Assembly: GCF_002943525.1 (NCBI RefSeq)
Contig: NZ_CP025394.1
Location: 3,658,001-3,722,000 of the forward strand
Length of the DNA stretch: 64,000 bases
DNA from: Kitasatospora sp. MMS16-BH015
Lineage (GTDB): Bacteria; Actinomycetota; Actinomycetes; Streptomycetales; Streptomycetaceae
Direction: 5' to 3'
Shown here piece by piece: positions 7,148 to 14,533 of this stretch; the first letter of the stretch is position 1, and each line of letters begins with the position of its first letter. A program made the position numbers and the translations under genes. The notes beneath the pieces are model-generated. The model ran no database searches, had not been told where the DNA came from, and saw only the letters and a list, made by a program, of their open reading frames with translations.

Positions 7148-8587
7148 GTGGTGTCGGCAGTGCGGCAGGACATGGTGGCGGAGGCCTGGGGGCTGCTCGG
7201 TGGGGCGGCCCAGGCTCTCGACGGCGTGCGGTGGAGCGGGCCGGACGGCGTGCTGGGTTCGCGGCTGGCGGTGCGGACGCTCGCGGAGGCGAGCGTGGCG
7301 GTGGCCGGGCTGGCGGCGGCCGAGTTGGCGGCGGTCCGCGGCGGCGGCACGGCACCCCGTGACGGTGCGGCGCCCGGGGTGCTGGTGGACAGCGGGGCCG
7401 TCGCGGCGGCGTACGCCAGTGACCGGGTGATGCGGCTGGACGGGGTCGAACTGACCAGTTGGGCGGCGCTCTCGCGGTTCTGGCGCTGCTCGGACGGCTG
7501 GGTGCGCACCCACGCCAACTACGACCACCACCGGCGGCGGCTACTCGAGGGGCTGGGCCTCGACCCGGAGTCGGCGGACACGCCGGAGACCACGGCGGCG
7601 GTCGAACGGGCCGTCGGCACTCGGACGGCCGACCGGGTCGCGGCGGAGGTGACCGCGCGCGGCGGCCTGGCCGTGGCCGTCCGGAGCCCGGGCGCGTGGG
7701 CCGCGCACGAGCAGGGGGCGGCGGTGGCCGGTCTGCCGCTGCTGAGCCTGGAGCGGGTCGGTGCGGCCCCGGCCGTCCCGCTGGCCCCCTGCCCGGACGG
7801 GCCGCTGCGGCCCGCCGCCGGGCTGCGGGTGCTCGACCTCACCCGGGTGATCGCCGGGCCGGTGGCCACCCGCACGCTCGCGCTGCTCGGCGCGGACGTG
7901 CTGCGGATCGACAGCCCCCGGCTGCCCGAGATCCACGCCCAGCACCTGGACCTGGACACCGGCAAGCGGTCCTGCCTGCTCGATCTGGACCGCCCCGCCG
8001 ACCGGGCGGCCTTCGAACGGCTGCTGAGCACCGCCGACGTGGTGGTGACCGGCTACCGTCCGGGCGCCCTGGACCGCTTCGGGCTGGACTCCGCCGCCCT
8101 GCTCGCCCGCCGCCCCTCGCTGGTCACGGCCTCGCTCTGCGCCTGGGGCCGCACCGGCCCCTGGCAGCACCGCCGGGCCTTCGACAGCGTGGTGCAGGCC
8201 GCCGTCGGGATCGCCGAGATCGAGAGCGGCCCGGACGGCACCCCGGGCGCGATGCCCGTCCAGGCCCTCGACCACTCGACCGGCTACCTGATGGCCGCCG
8301 CCGTCCTCCGCGCCGTCACCCGCCGCACCACCGAGGGCGGCGGCTGGCGGGCCGAACTCGCCCTGGCCCAGACCGCCGCCTGGCTGCTCCGCCAGCCGAT
8401 CGCGGCCGAGCAGCCGCCCAAGGAGCCGGCGGCGAGCGACTGGACGGCGGCGCAGGAGACGGCGGAGCGGGAGACGGCCTTCGGCAGGCTCCGCTACGCG
8501 CTCTCGCCGGTCCGCATCGAGGGCGGCCCGGCCGACTGGGCTCGCTCGGTGGGGCCGATGGGCGCGGACGCACCCGAGTGGCTCTGA
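7148..8587 (+). CDS. Family III CoA-transferase (CaiB/BaiF type) with rearranged two-part structure
   Basis: Transfers CoA between carboxylic acids; the substrate is unknown. The protein has about 479 residues. The classical family start (LRVLDLTRVIAGPVATRTLALLGADVLRID) appears only near residue 225, followed by LDTGKRSCLLDLDRP, VVVTGYRPGALDRFGLD and the GRTGPW segment. The first ~200 residues contain RFWRCSDGWVRTHANYDHHRRRLL, which looks like the later part of such enzymes. The protein is thus a permuted or partially duplicated form, an arrangement also present in some actinobacterial members. GTG at 7148 or 7151 or ATG at 7172 are possible starts; none has a strong ribosome-binding site. 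It converges with the oxygenase gene to its right (25-bp gap). No pathway context was seen. Confidence 0.82.
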   Translation: MVSAVRQDMVAEAWGLLGGAAQALDGVRWSGPDGVLGSRLAVRTLAEASVAVAGLAAAELAAVRGGGTAPRDGAAPGVLVDSGAVAAAYASDRVMRLDGVELTSWAALSRFWRCSDGWVRTHANYDHHRRRLLEGLGLDPESADTPETTAAVERAVGTRTADRVAAEVTARGGLAVAVRSPGAWAAHEQGAAVAGLPLLSLERVGAAPAVPLAPCPDGPLRPAAGLRVLDLTRVIAGPVATRTLALLGADVLRIDSPRLPEIHAQHLDLDTGKRSCLLDLDRPADRAAFERLLSTADVVVTGYRPGALDRFGLDSAALLARRPSLVTASLCAWGRTGPWQHRRAFDSVVQAAVGIAEIESGPDGTPGAMPVQALDHSTGYLMAAAVLRAVTRRTTEGGGWRAELALAQTAAWLLRQPIAAEQPPKEPAASDWTAAQETAERETAFGRLRYALSPVRIEGGPADWARSVGPMGADAPEWL

Positions 8588-8611
8588 GCACCCGGGCCGG
8601 GCAGAGCCTCG

Positions 8612-9484
8612 TCAGGCGCTCTGCCGCATCGCCTCCCGGGTGCAGGCAACCAGGTCTTCCGGGGTGAGCGAGTCGAGGGTCAGGCGGGCGTGGGTGAGCA
8701 GGTCGGCGGCGGCTGCCTGCAGGGCCGGGTCGTCGAGCGGGCGGCCCGGCAGGTAGGAGGTGTCGGCGAGGACGGCCTGGGCGAAGGCGTAGAGGTTGGC
8801 GGTGGCGGCCTCGCGGATGGTCAGCGAGAGGTGGGTGGAGGGCCCGTCACCGACGGCGATCGCGCTGTGCGCGAACCCCCGTGGGACGTAGAGGACTTCG
8901 CCCGGCTGGAGCACGGTGTCCAGCAGCACCTCACCCGGGTCACCGTCCTCCCGGTCCGGCACCCAGTGGCCGTCCGCCGGGCCGCCGTGCACCAGCCAGC
9001 GCTTGCTGCCGGTCAGTTGGACGGCGAGCACGTCGGCGTCGTCCCGGTGCACGGGCCGGCCCTGGGTGCCCGGCGGGGTGCGGAAGAAGAACGCCTCCAC
9101 CTGCCGGCCCAGCTCCGCGCCCAGACCGCGCGCCAACTCCCGTGCCCCCTGGTGCCACTGGTCCACGTACCGGAGCAGCACGGTGGCGTCCTCGTCCCGG
9201 ATCAGGGCCCGGACCTGGAACGCGTCGGCGTAGTCGGTGAGCACCTCGCCGAGCACCACCCGGGGGCGGCAGAAGCGCTCGGTCGGCAGGTGCGCGTCCC
9301 GCTGCACCAGGCCGATGTACGGGACCTTCAACAGGCCGTCCTCCAGGCGCTGTTCGATCTCGGCGTAGGTGACGGCCCCGACCGGCGGGTCGGTGGGGCG
9401 CAGGACGGCGGGGCGGGTGCGCCAGAGCTCGGTCAGGAAGTGGTGCTCGTCCTCGACGCAGCGGCGCAGCCAGGTGGCGGTCAT
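8612..9484 (-). CDS. JmjC/cupin-type 2-oxoglutarate Fe(II) oxygenase, paralogue 2 of the peptide locus
   Basis: Predicted iron/2-oxoglutarate-dependent hydroxylase of the Cupin_4/JmjC kind, a family that hydroxylates protein side chains (YcfD, for example, hydroxylates a ribosomal arginine). In 290 residues the metal triad is visible as His146-x-Asp148 (PVHRDDADVL) and distal His206 (PRGFAHSAI). The C-terminal ~70 residues are helical, as in related enzymes. It is the same length as, and clearly a paralogue of, the gene just upstream (34-bp gap). ATG at 9484 has an AGGAGAG ribosome-binding site. Third gene after the 63-residue peptide, so the peptide is its natural candidate substrate (inference). 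A ribosomal-protein substrate is the main alternative. Confidence 0.85.
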   Translation of the reverse strand: MTATWLRRCVEDEHHFLTELWRTRPAVLRPTDPPVGAVTYAEIEQRLEDGLLKVPYIGLVQRDAHLPTERFCRPRVVLGEVLTDYADAFQVRALIRDEDATVLLRYVDQWHQGARELARGLGAELGRQVEAFFFRTPPGTQGRPVHRDDADVLAVQLTGSKRWLVHGGPADGHWVPDREDGDPGEVLLDTVLQPGEVLYVPRGFAHSAIAVGDGPSTHLSLTIREAATANLYAFAQAVLADTSYLPGRPLDDPALQAAAADLLTHARLTLDSLTPEDLVACTREAMRQSA

Positions 9485-9518
9485 GGTGGGTCACTCTCCT
9501 GCGAGGGGCTCAGGCGGC

Positions 9519-10388
9519 TCAGGCGGTGGGACGGCTGCTGTGGGCGTTGCGGCGGGCGGCGGAGACCAGTTCGGCGGGGGTGAGCTCGTCGAGGCGGGCC
9601 CGCAGGTGGTCCAGCAGCTCGGCGGCGGCCTTGGTCAGGTCGGCGTCGTCCAGCGGGCGGGCCGGGAGGGTCAGGCCCTCGGCGAGCCGGGACTTGAGCT
9701 GGGCGCGGAGGTGGCCGGCGCCGGCCTCGCGGAGCACCACGGTCAGGTGCAGGGAGGGGCCGTCATCGGTGGCCCAGGCCCGGTGGGCGTAGCCGTTGGG
9801 CACGTAGAGCACCTCGCCGGCCCGCACCACGCCCTCGAAGAGGGGCGTGCCGGGCCGCTCCTCGCGGACGGGCTGCCAGGAGGCGTCGGCGGGGCCCGGG
9901 TAGACCTCCCAGTGCTTGGCCCCGGAGAGCTGGAGCACCAGGATGTCGCCGTCGTCACGGTGCACCGGGCCGCGCCGTCCGGGCTGCGAGTGGAAGAGGA
10001 ACGCCTCGGTGAGGCGGCCGAGTTGCTCGCCCAGGCCCTCGGTCAGCGAGCGCACGCCGGGGTGCCAGTGGTTGAGGTAGCGCAGTTGGAGGGTGGCGGA
10101 CTCCGCCCGGATCAGCTCCCGCACCTTGGCCGCGTCGGGGTAGCCGTACACCGGCAGGCCGGCCACGGTGCGCGGGGTGCAGTACCGCTCCTCCGCCACG
10201 CTGCCGTCCAGGGTGAACAGGCCCGCGTACGGGGTGCGGAGGGTGCCGCTGTCGAGCAGCGCCTCCAGGTCGGCCGGAGCCAGCAGCTCGACCGGCGGGT
10301 CGGCCGGGCGCAGCAGGGCCGGGCCCTGGCGCCACTGGTGCCGGAGGAAGTCCTCCAGGTCGGGGATGCAGCGGGCGAGCCAGTCCAT
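9519..10388 (-). CDS. JmjC/cupin-type 2-oxoglutarate Fe(II) oxygenase, paralogue 1 of the peptide locus
   Basis: Predicted protein or peptide hydroxylase, 289 residues. The iron triad is His143-x-Asp145 (GPVHRDDGDIL) and His202 (PNGYAHRAW). A tail of Leu/Ala-rich helices ends in a segment (LTPAELVSAARRN) matching the LTPEDLVACTRE end of the paralogue. The ATG at 10388 was chosen over longer frames because homology with the paralogue starts there (MDWLARCIPDLEDFL against MTATWLRRCVEDEHHFL) and AGGAG precedes it. It lies 89 bp after the peptide gene and 34 bp before paralogue 2, so the three probably form one transcript. Two paralogous hydroxylases next to one small peptide suggest two different modification sites. 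Confidence 0.86.
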   Translation of the reverse strand: MDWLARCIPDLEDFLRHQWRQGPALLRPADPPVELLAPADLEALLDSGTLRTPYAGLFTLDGSVAEERYCTPRTVAGLPVYGYPDAAKVRELIRAESATLQLRYLNHWHPGVRSLTEGLGEQLGRLTEAFLFHSQPGRRGPVHRDDGDILVLQLSGAKHWEVYPGPADASWQPVREERPGTPLFEGVVRAGEVLYVPNGYAHRAWATDDGPSLHLTVVLREAGAGHLRAQLKSRLAEGLTLPARPLDDADLTKAAAELLDHLRARLDELTPAELVSAARRNAHSSRPTA

Positions 10389-10477
10389 GGCGCCTCGACT
10401 CCTCTCGGAAGAAGCTCGGTCGGTGGGGAACGTGGGCTCCGGCGGCACACCCGCCGGAGCCCACGCCGGGGGGACGG

Positions 10478-10669
10478 TCAGATGACGTCCGGGTGGCAGC
10501 CCTCGCAGCGGTCCGGGGTGACGTGACCGGCGGTGACGGCCGTCGGGGTGGCCGCCATGGCCTGGGCGGACGGCGCGAACACCGCGCCACCGATCGCCGC
10601 GGCGACCGCGACGGAGAGCGCCGCCTGACGGGTGAGCGCCGCGAACTTGGCCGGGGACTCGAACTTCAT
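10478..10669 (-). CDS. 63-residue candidate precursor peptide with signal-like leader and CxxCH tail
   Basis: Small protein with a basic start, a hydrophobic alanine/valine-rich stretch (residues 16-32), a possible signal-peptidase site after AQA (Ala37) or AQAMA (Ala39), and a short polar tail with His49, Cys55, Cys58 and His59 (DRCEGCHPDVI). The ATG at 10669 has a textbook AAGGAG site 7 bases upstream, so translation is well supported despite the size. It is followed on the same strand by two oxygenase genes and preceded by a LuxR-type regulator. The CxxCH motif matches the haem c site, but one motif in a 24-residue mature tail with no cytochrome maturation genes nearby makes a cytochrome unlikely. 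A hydroxylated, disulfide-bonded or metal-binding secreted peptide is the favoured reading (inference). Confidence 0.8.
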   Translation of the reverse strand: MKFESPAKFAALTRQAALSVAVAAAIGGAVFAPSAQAMAATPTAVTAGHVTPDRCEGCHPDVI

Positions 10670-10963
10670 GGTGAGCTCCTTCTGGTGCGAGGGCAGGTCG
10701 AACTGCCCTGCTGGCGAGGTGAGTTGGCGATGTGCCGAGAGCTGCTGCCCGGCCCGGTCCCCGATCGGACCGGCCGGGCCGCTCGCCCCTTCGGCGATGG
10801 CTCAATGCTGCGGCCGAGCGGCGGACTCGGGAAAGTCACGGGCTTCCGGTTCAGGAATCCCTGGACCGGGGAACGGGTTCAGCCCCGCCGGGACGGGCAC
10901 GGACGACCGACCAGCGGGCACGGGCGGCCGACCAGCGGGTATGGGGGCGGTGCCGGGCGGGTG
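10670..10963. other. 294-bp upstream region of the peptide operon with 21-bp direct repeats
   Basis: No gene is supported. Two tandem 21-bp repeats (10894-10914 and 10915-10935, 19 of 21 identical, core CCGACCAGCGGG) and a partial third copy lie directly behind the regulator gene and about 225 bp before the peptide start. A 21-bp period equals two DNA turns, as expected for an activator site. The peptide promoter presumably lies between them and 10669. Confidence 0.6.
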
Positions 10964-11974
10964 TCAGTCGTCGAGCAGGCCCGCGCGGGCGGCGGCCACG
11001 CCGGCCTGGAAGCGGCTCTCAGCGCCCAACTGCGCCATGATGTCGGCGATGTGGCGCCGGGCCGTGCGCAGCGAGAGGCCGACCCGGCGGGCGATCGTCT
11101 CGTCCTTGAGGCCGCCGGCGAGCAGCCGCAGGATGGTGCGGTCGATCTCCTGCGCCACCTGCCCGAGGCCCTCCTCCGCGGCCGAGGCGAACGGGCGGGC
11201 CACCGCCCAGGCCTGATCGAAGATCTCGCAGAGGTACGCCACCAGCGACTCCTCGGTGACCACCACCGCGCCCGTGGAACCGTCGCTGAGCGGCACGAAG
11301 GCCCGGCTGCGATCGAAGACGATCAGGCGGCCGAAGAGTTCGTGCAGGGTGCGGTACTCGGCGCCGAGCCCGGCGGCGGCCTCCACGTAGGCCTGGCTGG
11401 GGCCGTTGAAGCGGGCGGTGTGGTGGTAGAGGGTGCGCATCCTGACTCCCCGGGCCAGCAGCGCGCGGTCGCGGCGGAGCGCCTCCTGCATGGCCTCGGG
11501 CACCCGGGCCCCGCCGCCGGGCTGACTGGCCAGCACCTCGCGGCGGCACTCGGCGGAGGCGCGGTCGAGCGCGGCCCGGACTTCGGGCAGGGTGGCAATG
11601 ACCCGGAGGCCGTCCCCGACGGGCGGGCGGCCGCCGTCCAGGTAGTACGGGAGGAAGCCGGCCAGCCGGGCCCGCCCCTCGGCCAACTGCTGCTGGCAGT
11701 GGGCGATCTGGGCCTCGATCGGGCCGGTCAGCACGTCCACGGCGGCCGAGGGGCCGACCGCGCGGCCCCGGGCCGGATCCTGCGGGTCGGAGTGGACGAG
11801 GCCCCAGCCGGCCAGCCGGGCCAACGCGGGGGCGGCGGCGGCCGGGTCGAGCCCGAGGGCGGCCAGGTGGCCGGCCAGGGCTCCGGGGTCGAGCCGGCCG
11901 TGCTCCAGCACCCAGGCGTAGGCGGCGGCATCGACCGGATCGGGGGTGGCGAGGGGCGGTGGCTGTACCGACAT
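10964..11974 (-). CDS. LuxR-type helix-turn-helix transcriptional regulator
   Basis: A 336-residue regulator. The C-terminal ~55 residues carry a LuxR/NarL-type DNA-binding domain (LAGGLKDETIARRVGLSLRTARRHI, then MAQLGAESRFQAGVAAA). The N-terminal part has a winged-helix-like segment (residues ~10-70) and a coiled-coil-like helix (AQIAHCQQQLAEGRARL), the arrangement of TrmB-like/LuxR regulators often found beside natural-product peptide genes in Streptomyces. It is transcribed toward the peptide and oxygenase genes and is divergent from a small solo-HTH gene. It is the likely pathway regulator of the peptide locus. No receiver domain was seen, so it may sense a ligand rather than phosphorylation. 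Confidence 0.87.
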   Translation of the reverse strand: MSVQPPPLATPDPVDAAAYAWVLEHGRLDPGALAGHLAALGLDPAAAAPALARLAGWGLVHSDPQDPARGRAVGPSAAVDVLTGPIEAQIAHCQQQLAEGRARLAGFLPYYLDGGRPPVGDGLRVIATLPEVRAALDRASAECRREVLASQPGGGARVPEAMQEALRRDRALLARGVRMRTLYHHTARFNGPSQAYVEAAAGLGAEYRTLHELFGRLIVFDRSRAFVPLSDGSTGAVVVTEESLVAYLCEIFDQAWAVARPFASAAEEGLGQVAQEIDRTILRLLAGGLKDETIARRVGLSLRTARRHIADIMAQLGAESRFQAGVAAARAGLLDD

Positions 11975-12222
11975 GTCCGCTCCGTCCCCTGCTCAGCTTG
12001 CTGCCACGGCAGTTGGTGAGGTGACCGGCCGATGGTGCCCAGGCCACCGACTCTCCATGCTAGGGACACGCCAACGACCGCACCCGAGGATGCCCGCGAG
12101 GTCGTCACCTGTCTGCCCGGCCGCCTCCCGAACCCCCGCCGTGCGGGCCGACCGACCCCACGGACCGACCCCACCGACCGACCCGACCCACCCTGGCCGC
12201 CCGAACCCGAAGGAGCCCGACC
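11975..12222. promoter_or_regulatory. Divergent promoter region between two LuxR-type regulators, with three 13-bp repeats
   Basis: Three consecutive 13-bp units (12150-12162, 12163-12175, 12176-12188; core GACCGACCC[C/G]AC) lie 35 bp in front of the small regulator gene. They could be an operator or part of its 5' untranslated region. The promoter of the leftward regulator must lie in the same 248 bp. Nothing else was seen. Confidence 0.5.
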
Positions 12223-12468
12223 GTGACCCCCAGCGCCGCCGGCCCCTCTGCATCCAGGACCGAACCAGCCCTCAGCCGCCGCGAGTCGGAGGTGCTCGCC
12301 CTGCTCGCCCAGGGCGCCACCTACGCCGCCATCGCCCGCGACCTGCGGCTCAGCCCGCACACCGTCGACACCTATCTGCGCCGGATCCGCGCCAAGACCG
12401 GCGCCACCGGCCAGGTCCAACTCACCCTGCTCGCCTACCGCATCCACGGCTACCCGGCGGCGGCCTGA
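12223..12468 (+). CDS. Solo LuxR-type HTH regulator (81 residues)
   Basis: Consists almost entirely of a LuxR/GerE DNA-binding domain: LSRRESEVLALLAQGATYAAIARDL then LSPHTVDTYLRRIRAKTG, residues ~17-62. There is no sensor or receiver domain. GTG at 12223 has an AAGGAG site 7 bases upstream, so the short form is the genuine start. It is divergent from the larger LuxR-type regulator of the peptide locus, 248 bp away. Small GerE-only proteins can act as co-regulators or compete for sites; which applies here is unknown. Confidence 0.88.
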   Translation: MTPSAAGPSASRTEPALSRRESEVLALLAQGATYAAIARDLRLSPHTVDTYLRRIRAKTGATGQVQLTLLAYRIHGYPAAA

Positions 12469-12490
12469 GCCCGCCGGCCGTCCTCCCGGG

Positions 12491-12886
12491 TCAGCGAGGT
12501 TCCGGCAGGACGGCCAGCGCGTCGATCTCCACCCGGAAGTCCGGGTGCACCAGGCCGGCCACCTTGACCAGCGAGCAGGCCGGGGCCCGGTCGGCCCGCT
12601 GGTGCTCGTCGCGGACCTTGCGGAAGGCCGGCAGATCGGCCAGGTCGGTCAGGTAGACCGTCAGCTTCACCACGTGGTCGAGGTCGGTACCGGCCGCGGC
12701 CAGCGCGAGCGCCAGGTTGGCGTACACCTGGCGCAGCTGCGCCTCGGCGTCACCCACGCCGACCGGCTGCCCGGCGGCATCGGCCGGCACCTGGCCGGAG
12801 ACGGCGACCATCGGCCCGCCGAAGACCACCGCGTGGCTGTAGCCGTTGACCGGCGGGGCCCCCTCGGGCCGGACGAAGTGCTCCAT
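12491..12886 (-). CDS. RidA/YjgF-family enamine-imine deaminase-like protein
   Basis: A 131-residue member of the Rid family, which hydrolyses reactive enamines/imines produced by PLP enzymes or serves catabolic deamination. Seen: the SGQVPADAAGQPVG turn, LRQVYANLALALAAAGTDLDHVVKLTVYLTD and CSLVKVAGLVHPDFRVEIDALAVL, spanning the whole fold. The strictly conserved Arg of true RidA (near residue 105 in the usual RxxV/RxAV context) is replaced here, with CSLVKV in the corresponding strand, so it may belong to a Rid subgroup without imine deaminase activity. It stands alone between the solo regulator and the Clp-N protein. Confidence 0.88.
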   Translation of the reverse strand: MEHFVRPEGAPPVNGYSHAVVFGGPMVAVSGQVPADAAGQPVGVGDAEAQLRQVYANLALALAAAGTDLDHVVKLTVYLTDLADLPAFRKVRDEHQRADRAPACSLVKVAGLVHPDFRVEIDALAVLPEPR

Positions 12887-13015
12887 CTGCTCCCCCTGAC
12901 GTGCCGTCGACGAACGCTCAGGACCCGGGCCGCCACAAGGCAGCCCGGGTCGGTGGTCATTATGCGCGACACGCAGCAGCAGGAGCCTCGCCGATCAGGC
13001 CCCCTGCCACTCCTG

Positions 13016-13786
13016 CTACTCCTGCCGCTCCCGCCCCGACGGCTCGGCCTGCTCAGCCTGCTCGGTCTGCTCGGCCTGGAGGGCGGCCAGCACCTCGACC
13101 AGGTACGCCTCCACGGCGGGCTTGTCGAGGCCGAGAGCGGTCAACGGACCCTCCCCGGCCTCGTGTTCGAGCAGGGCGAGCAGCAGGTGCTCGGTGCCGA
13201 CGTAGTTGTGGCCGAGGCGGAGCGCCTCACGCATGGTCAGTTCGAGCACCTTGACGGCCCGGGCGTCGTACGGGATGAGCGCCGGGACGTCCTCGGCGGC
13301 CGGCGGCAGCACGGCGGTGGCCGCCGTACGGAGGGCCTCCGGGGTGACGCCCCGGGCCTCGATCGCCCGGACGGCCAGCCCCTCGGGCTGACTGAGCAGG
13401 CCGAGGGCCAGGTGCGCGGGCCCGATCTCCACGCTGCCCGCGGCCTTCGCCTCGTTGTGCGAGGCCGCCACTGCACTGCGGGCCCGGGGCGTGAACCGGG
13501 CGAAGCCCTGGCTCAGGTCGAGCTCGCTGGGCTCGCCCTTGGGGACGAAGCGCTTCTGGGCCGCCTGCCGGGTGACACCCATGCTGCGTCCGATGTCGGT
13601 CCAGGAAGCCCCGGACCGCCGGGCCTGGTCGACGAAGTGGCCGATCAGGTGGTCCGCCACCTCGCCGAGGTGGTCGGCCGCGATGACGGCGTCGGAGAGC
13701 TGCTCCAACGCATCCGTGTGGACCTTCTTGATGGCATCGATCAGGTCGTCGAGCCGCACGTTCGTGAGCTGAATCTGGTTCGCCAT
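13016..13786 (-). CDS. Clp N-domain protein with N-terminal helix-turn-helix
   Basis: A 256-residue protein. Residues ~30-82 include a helix-turn-helix (ASWTDIGRSMGVTRQAAQKRF). Residues ~90-235 hold two Clp-N repeats (FTPRARSAVAASHNEAKAAGS, then HNYVGTEHLLLALL), the substrate-adaptor fold of ClpC/ClpA. A Gln/Glu/Ala tail follows. No ATPase domain is present, so it is a regulator or adaptor rather than a chaperone. Two near-identical 17-bp palindromes lie immediately upstream of its start, suggesting self-regulation. Proteins of this make-up occur widely in actinomycetes without a settled function. Confidence 0.88.
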   Translation of the reverse strand: MANQIQLTNVRLDDLIDAIKKVHTDALEQLSDAVIAADHLGEVADHLIGHFVDQARRSGASWTDIGRSMGVTRQAAQKRFVPKGEPSELDLSQGFARFTPRARSAVAASHNEAKAAGSVEIGPAHLALGLLSQPEGLAVRAIEARGVTPEALRTAATAVLPPAAEDVPALIPYDARAVKVLELTMREALRLGHNYVGTEHLLLALLEHEAGEGPLTALGLDKPAVEAYLVEVLAALQAEQTEQAEQAEPSGRERQE

Positions 13787-13788
13787 GC

Positions 13789-13834
13789 GTCAACCATAGG
13801 TTGACACCCTCGGCACCGTCAACCATCGGTTGAC
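13789..13834. promoter_or_regulatory. Twin palindromic operators GTCAACC-N3-GGTTGAC
   Basis: GTCAACCATAGGTTGAC at 13789-13805 and GTCAACCATCGGTTGAC at 13818-13834 are perfect 7-bp inverted repeats around a 3-bp centre, with centres 29 bp apart. The first begins three bases before the ATG of the Clp-N/HTH gene, so it overlaps the translation start region. The pair lies between this gene and a rightward secreted-protein gene. Binding by the adjacent HTH protein is the obvious hypothesis. Confidence 0.8.
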
Positions 13835-13903
13835 GATCCCTCGGGTCCAGCCGAACGGGTGAGCGATGGTCCGATCAACCCTGACACCGGGAATACGGTA
13901 TGC

Positions 13904-14314
13904 ATGCGAATGACACTGAGAGTGACGACCGCGGCGACCTTGGCCGCCCTCGCCGGCTTCGCCGGAGTGGCCCCGGCCTGGGCCGACACCCTGCTGGAGA
14001 CCAAGCCCTGGGCCTGCGAGGAGCCCTACTCCGGGGAGCTGGAGTGCGGCCCGGCCATGCCCGTGCCGCCGGGTGCCTACCTCTGGGTCGGCGCCGAGAC
14101 CGCCGGGCCGACCATCTTCACCGCGTACTCCGGCGAGGGCGACCAACGGGTGCAGATCGGCTGGGGCGAGATGTACGGCGCCGGCGGCGCCTTCCGGCTC
14201 TACACCAACGACACCGACCAGACCGTGCTCGTCCACATCACCGAACACGCCGACGCCCCCGAGAACCGCTGCGGCACCCGCTTCGAGCAGGGCACCTACG
14301 AGGTCCGGATCTGA
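13904..14314 (+). CDS. Small secreted protein, unknown function
   Basis: A 136-residue protein with a Sec signal peptide (RMTLRVTTAATLAALAGFAG, likely cleavage after APAWA). The mature part contains four cysteines and is rich in Gly, Thr and acidic residues, with a beta-strand pattern (VQIGWGEMYG, FRLYTNDTDQTVLVHI). The ATG at 13904 was chosen because the signal peptide starts there; a longer frame adds non-signal residues. No family recognised. It lies downstream of the twin operators but on the other strand. Confidence 0.75.
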   Translation: MRMTLRVTTAATLAALAGFAGVAPAWADTLLETKPWACEEPYSGELECGPAMPVPPGAYLWVGAETAGPTIFTAYSGEGDQRVQIGWGEMYGAGGAFRLYTNDTDQTVLVHITEHADAPENRCGTRFEQGTYEVRI

Positions 14315-14533
14315 CCCCGGATCGACCGACCGAACACCTGACGGGCCGTCGGATGTCAGTTGCACGCCTGTGACAGGAGACGGACCCTTCGCGGACGGCC
14401 CGTCCGGCATGCTTCTCGTGTCGCACAGAGAGCGCCGAAAGCTACCGGACGGGCCCACAGCCCACAGGGGGGAGCAGGGCTCTGGCGAGAAATCCACAGC
14501 CCGTCACACTCACCGTTCCTGGGGGGAACCACC

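Noticed and set aside
6186..7430. Full 415-residue reading of the glycosyltransferase frame
   Set aside because: After the metal-binding motif it is Pro/Arg-rich, crosses the 7-bp repeat and overlaps the CoA-transferase gene by 280 bp.
10478..10669. Could the CxxCH peptide be a small c-type cytochrome
   Set aside because: The mature part is only about 24 residues with a single motif and no distal ligand context, and no haem-handling maturation genes lie near. Metal or disulfide roles are more economical.
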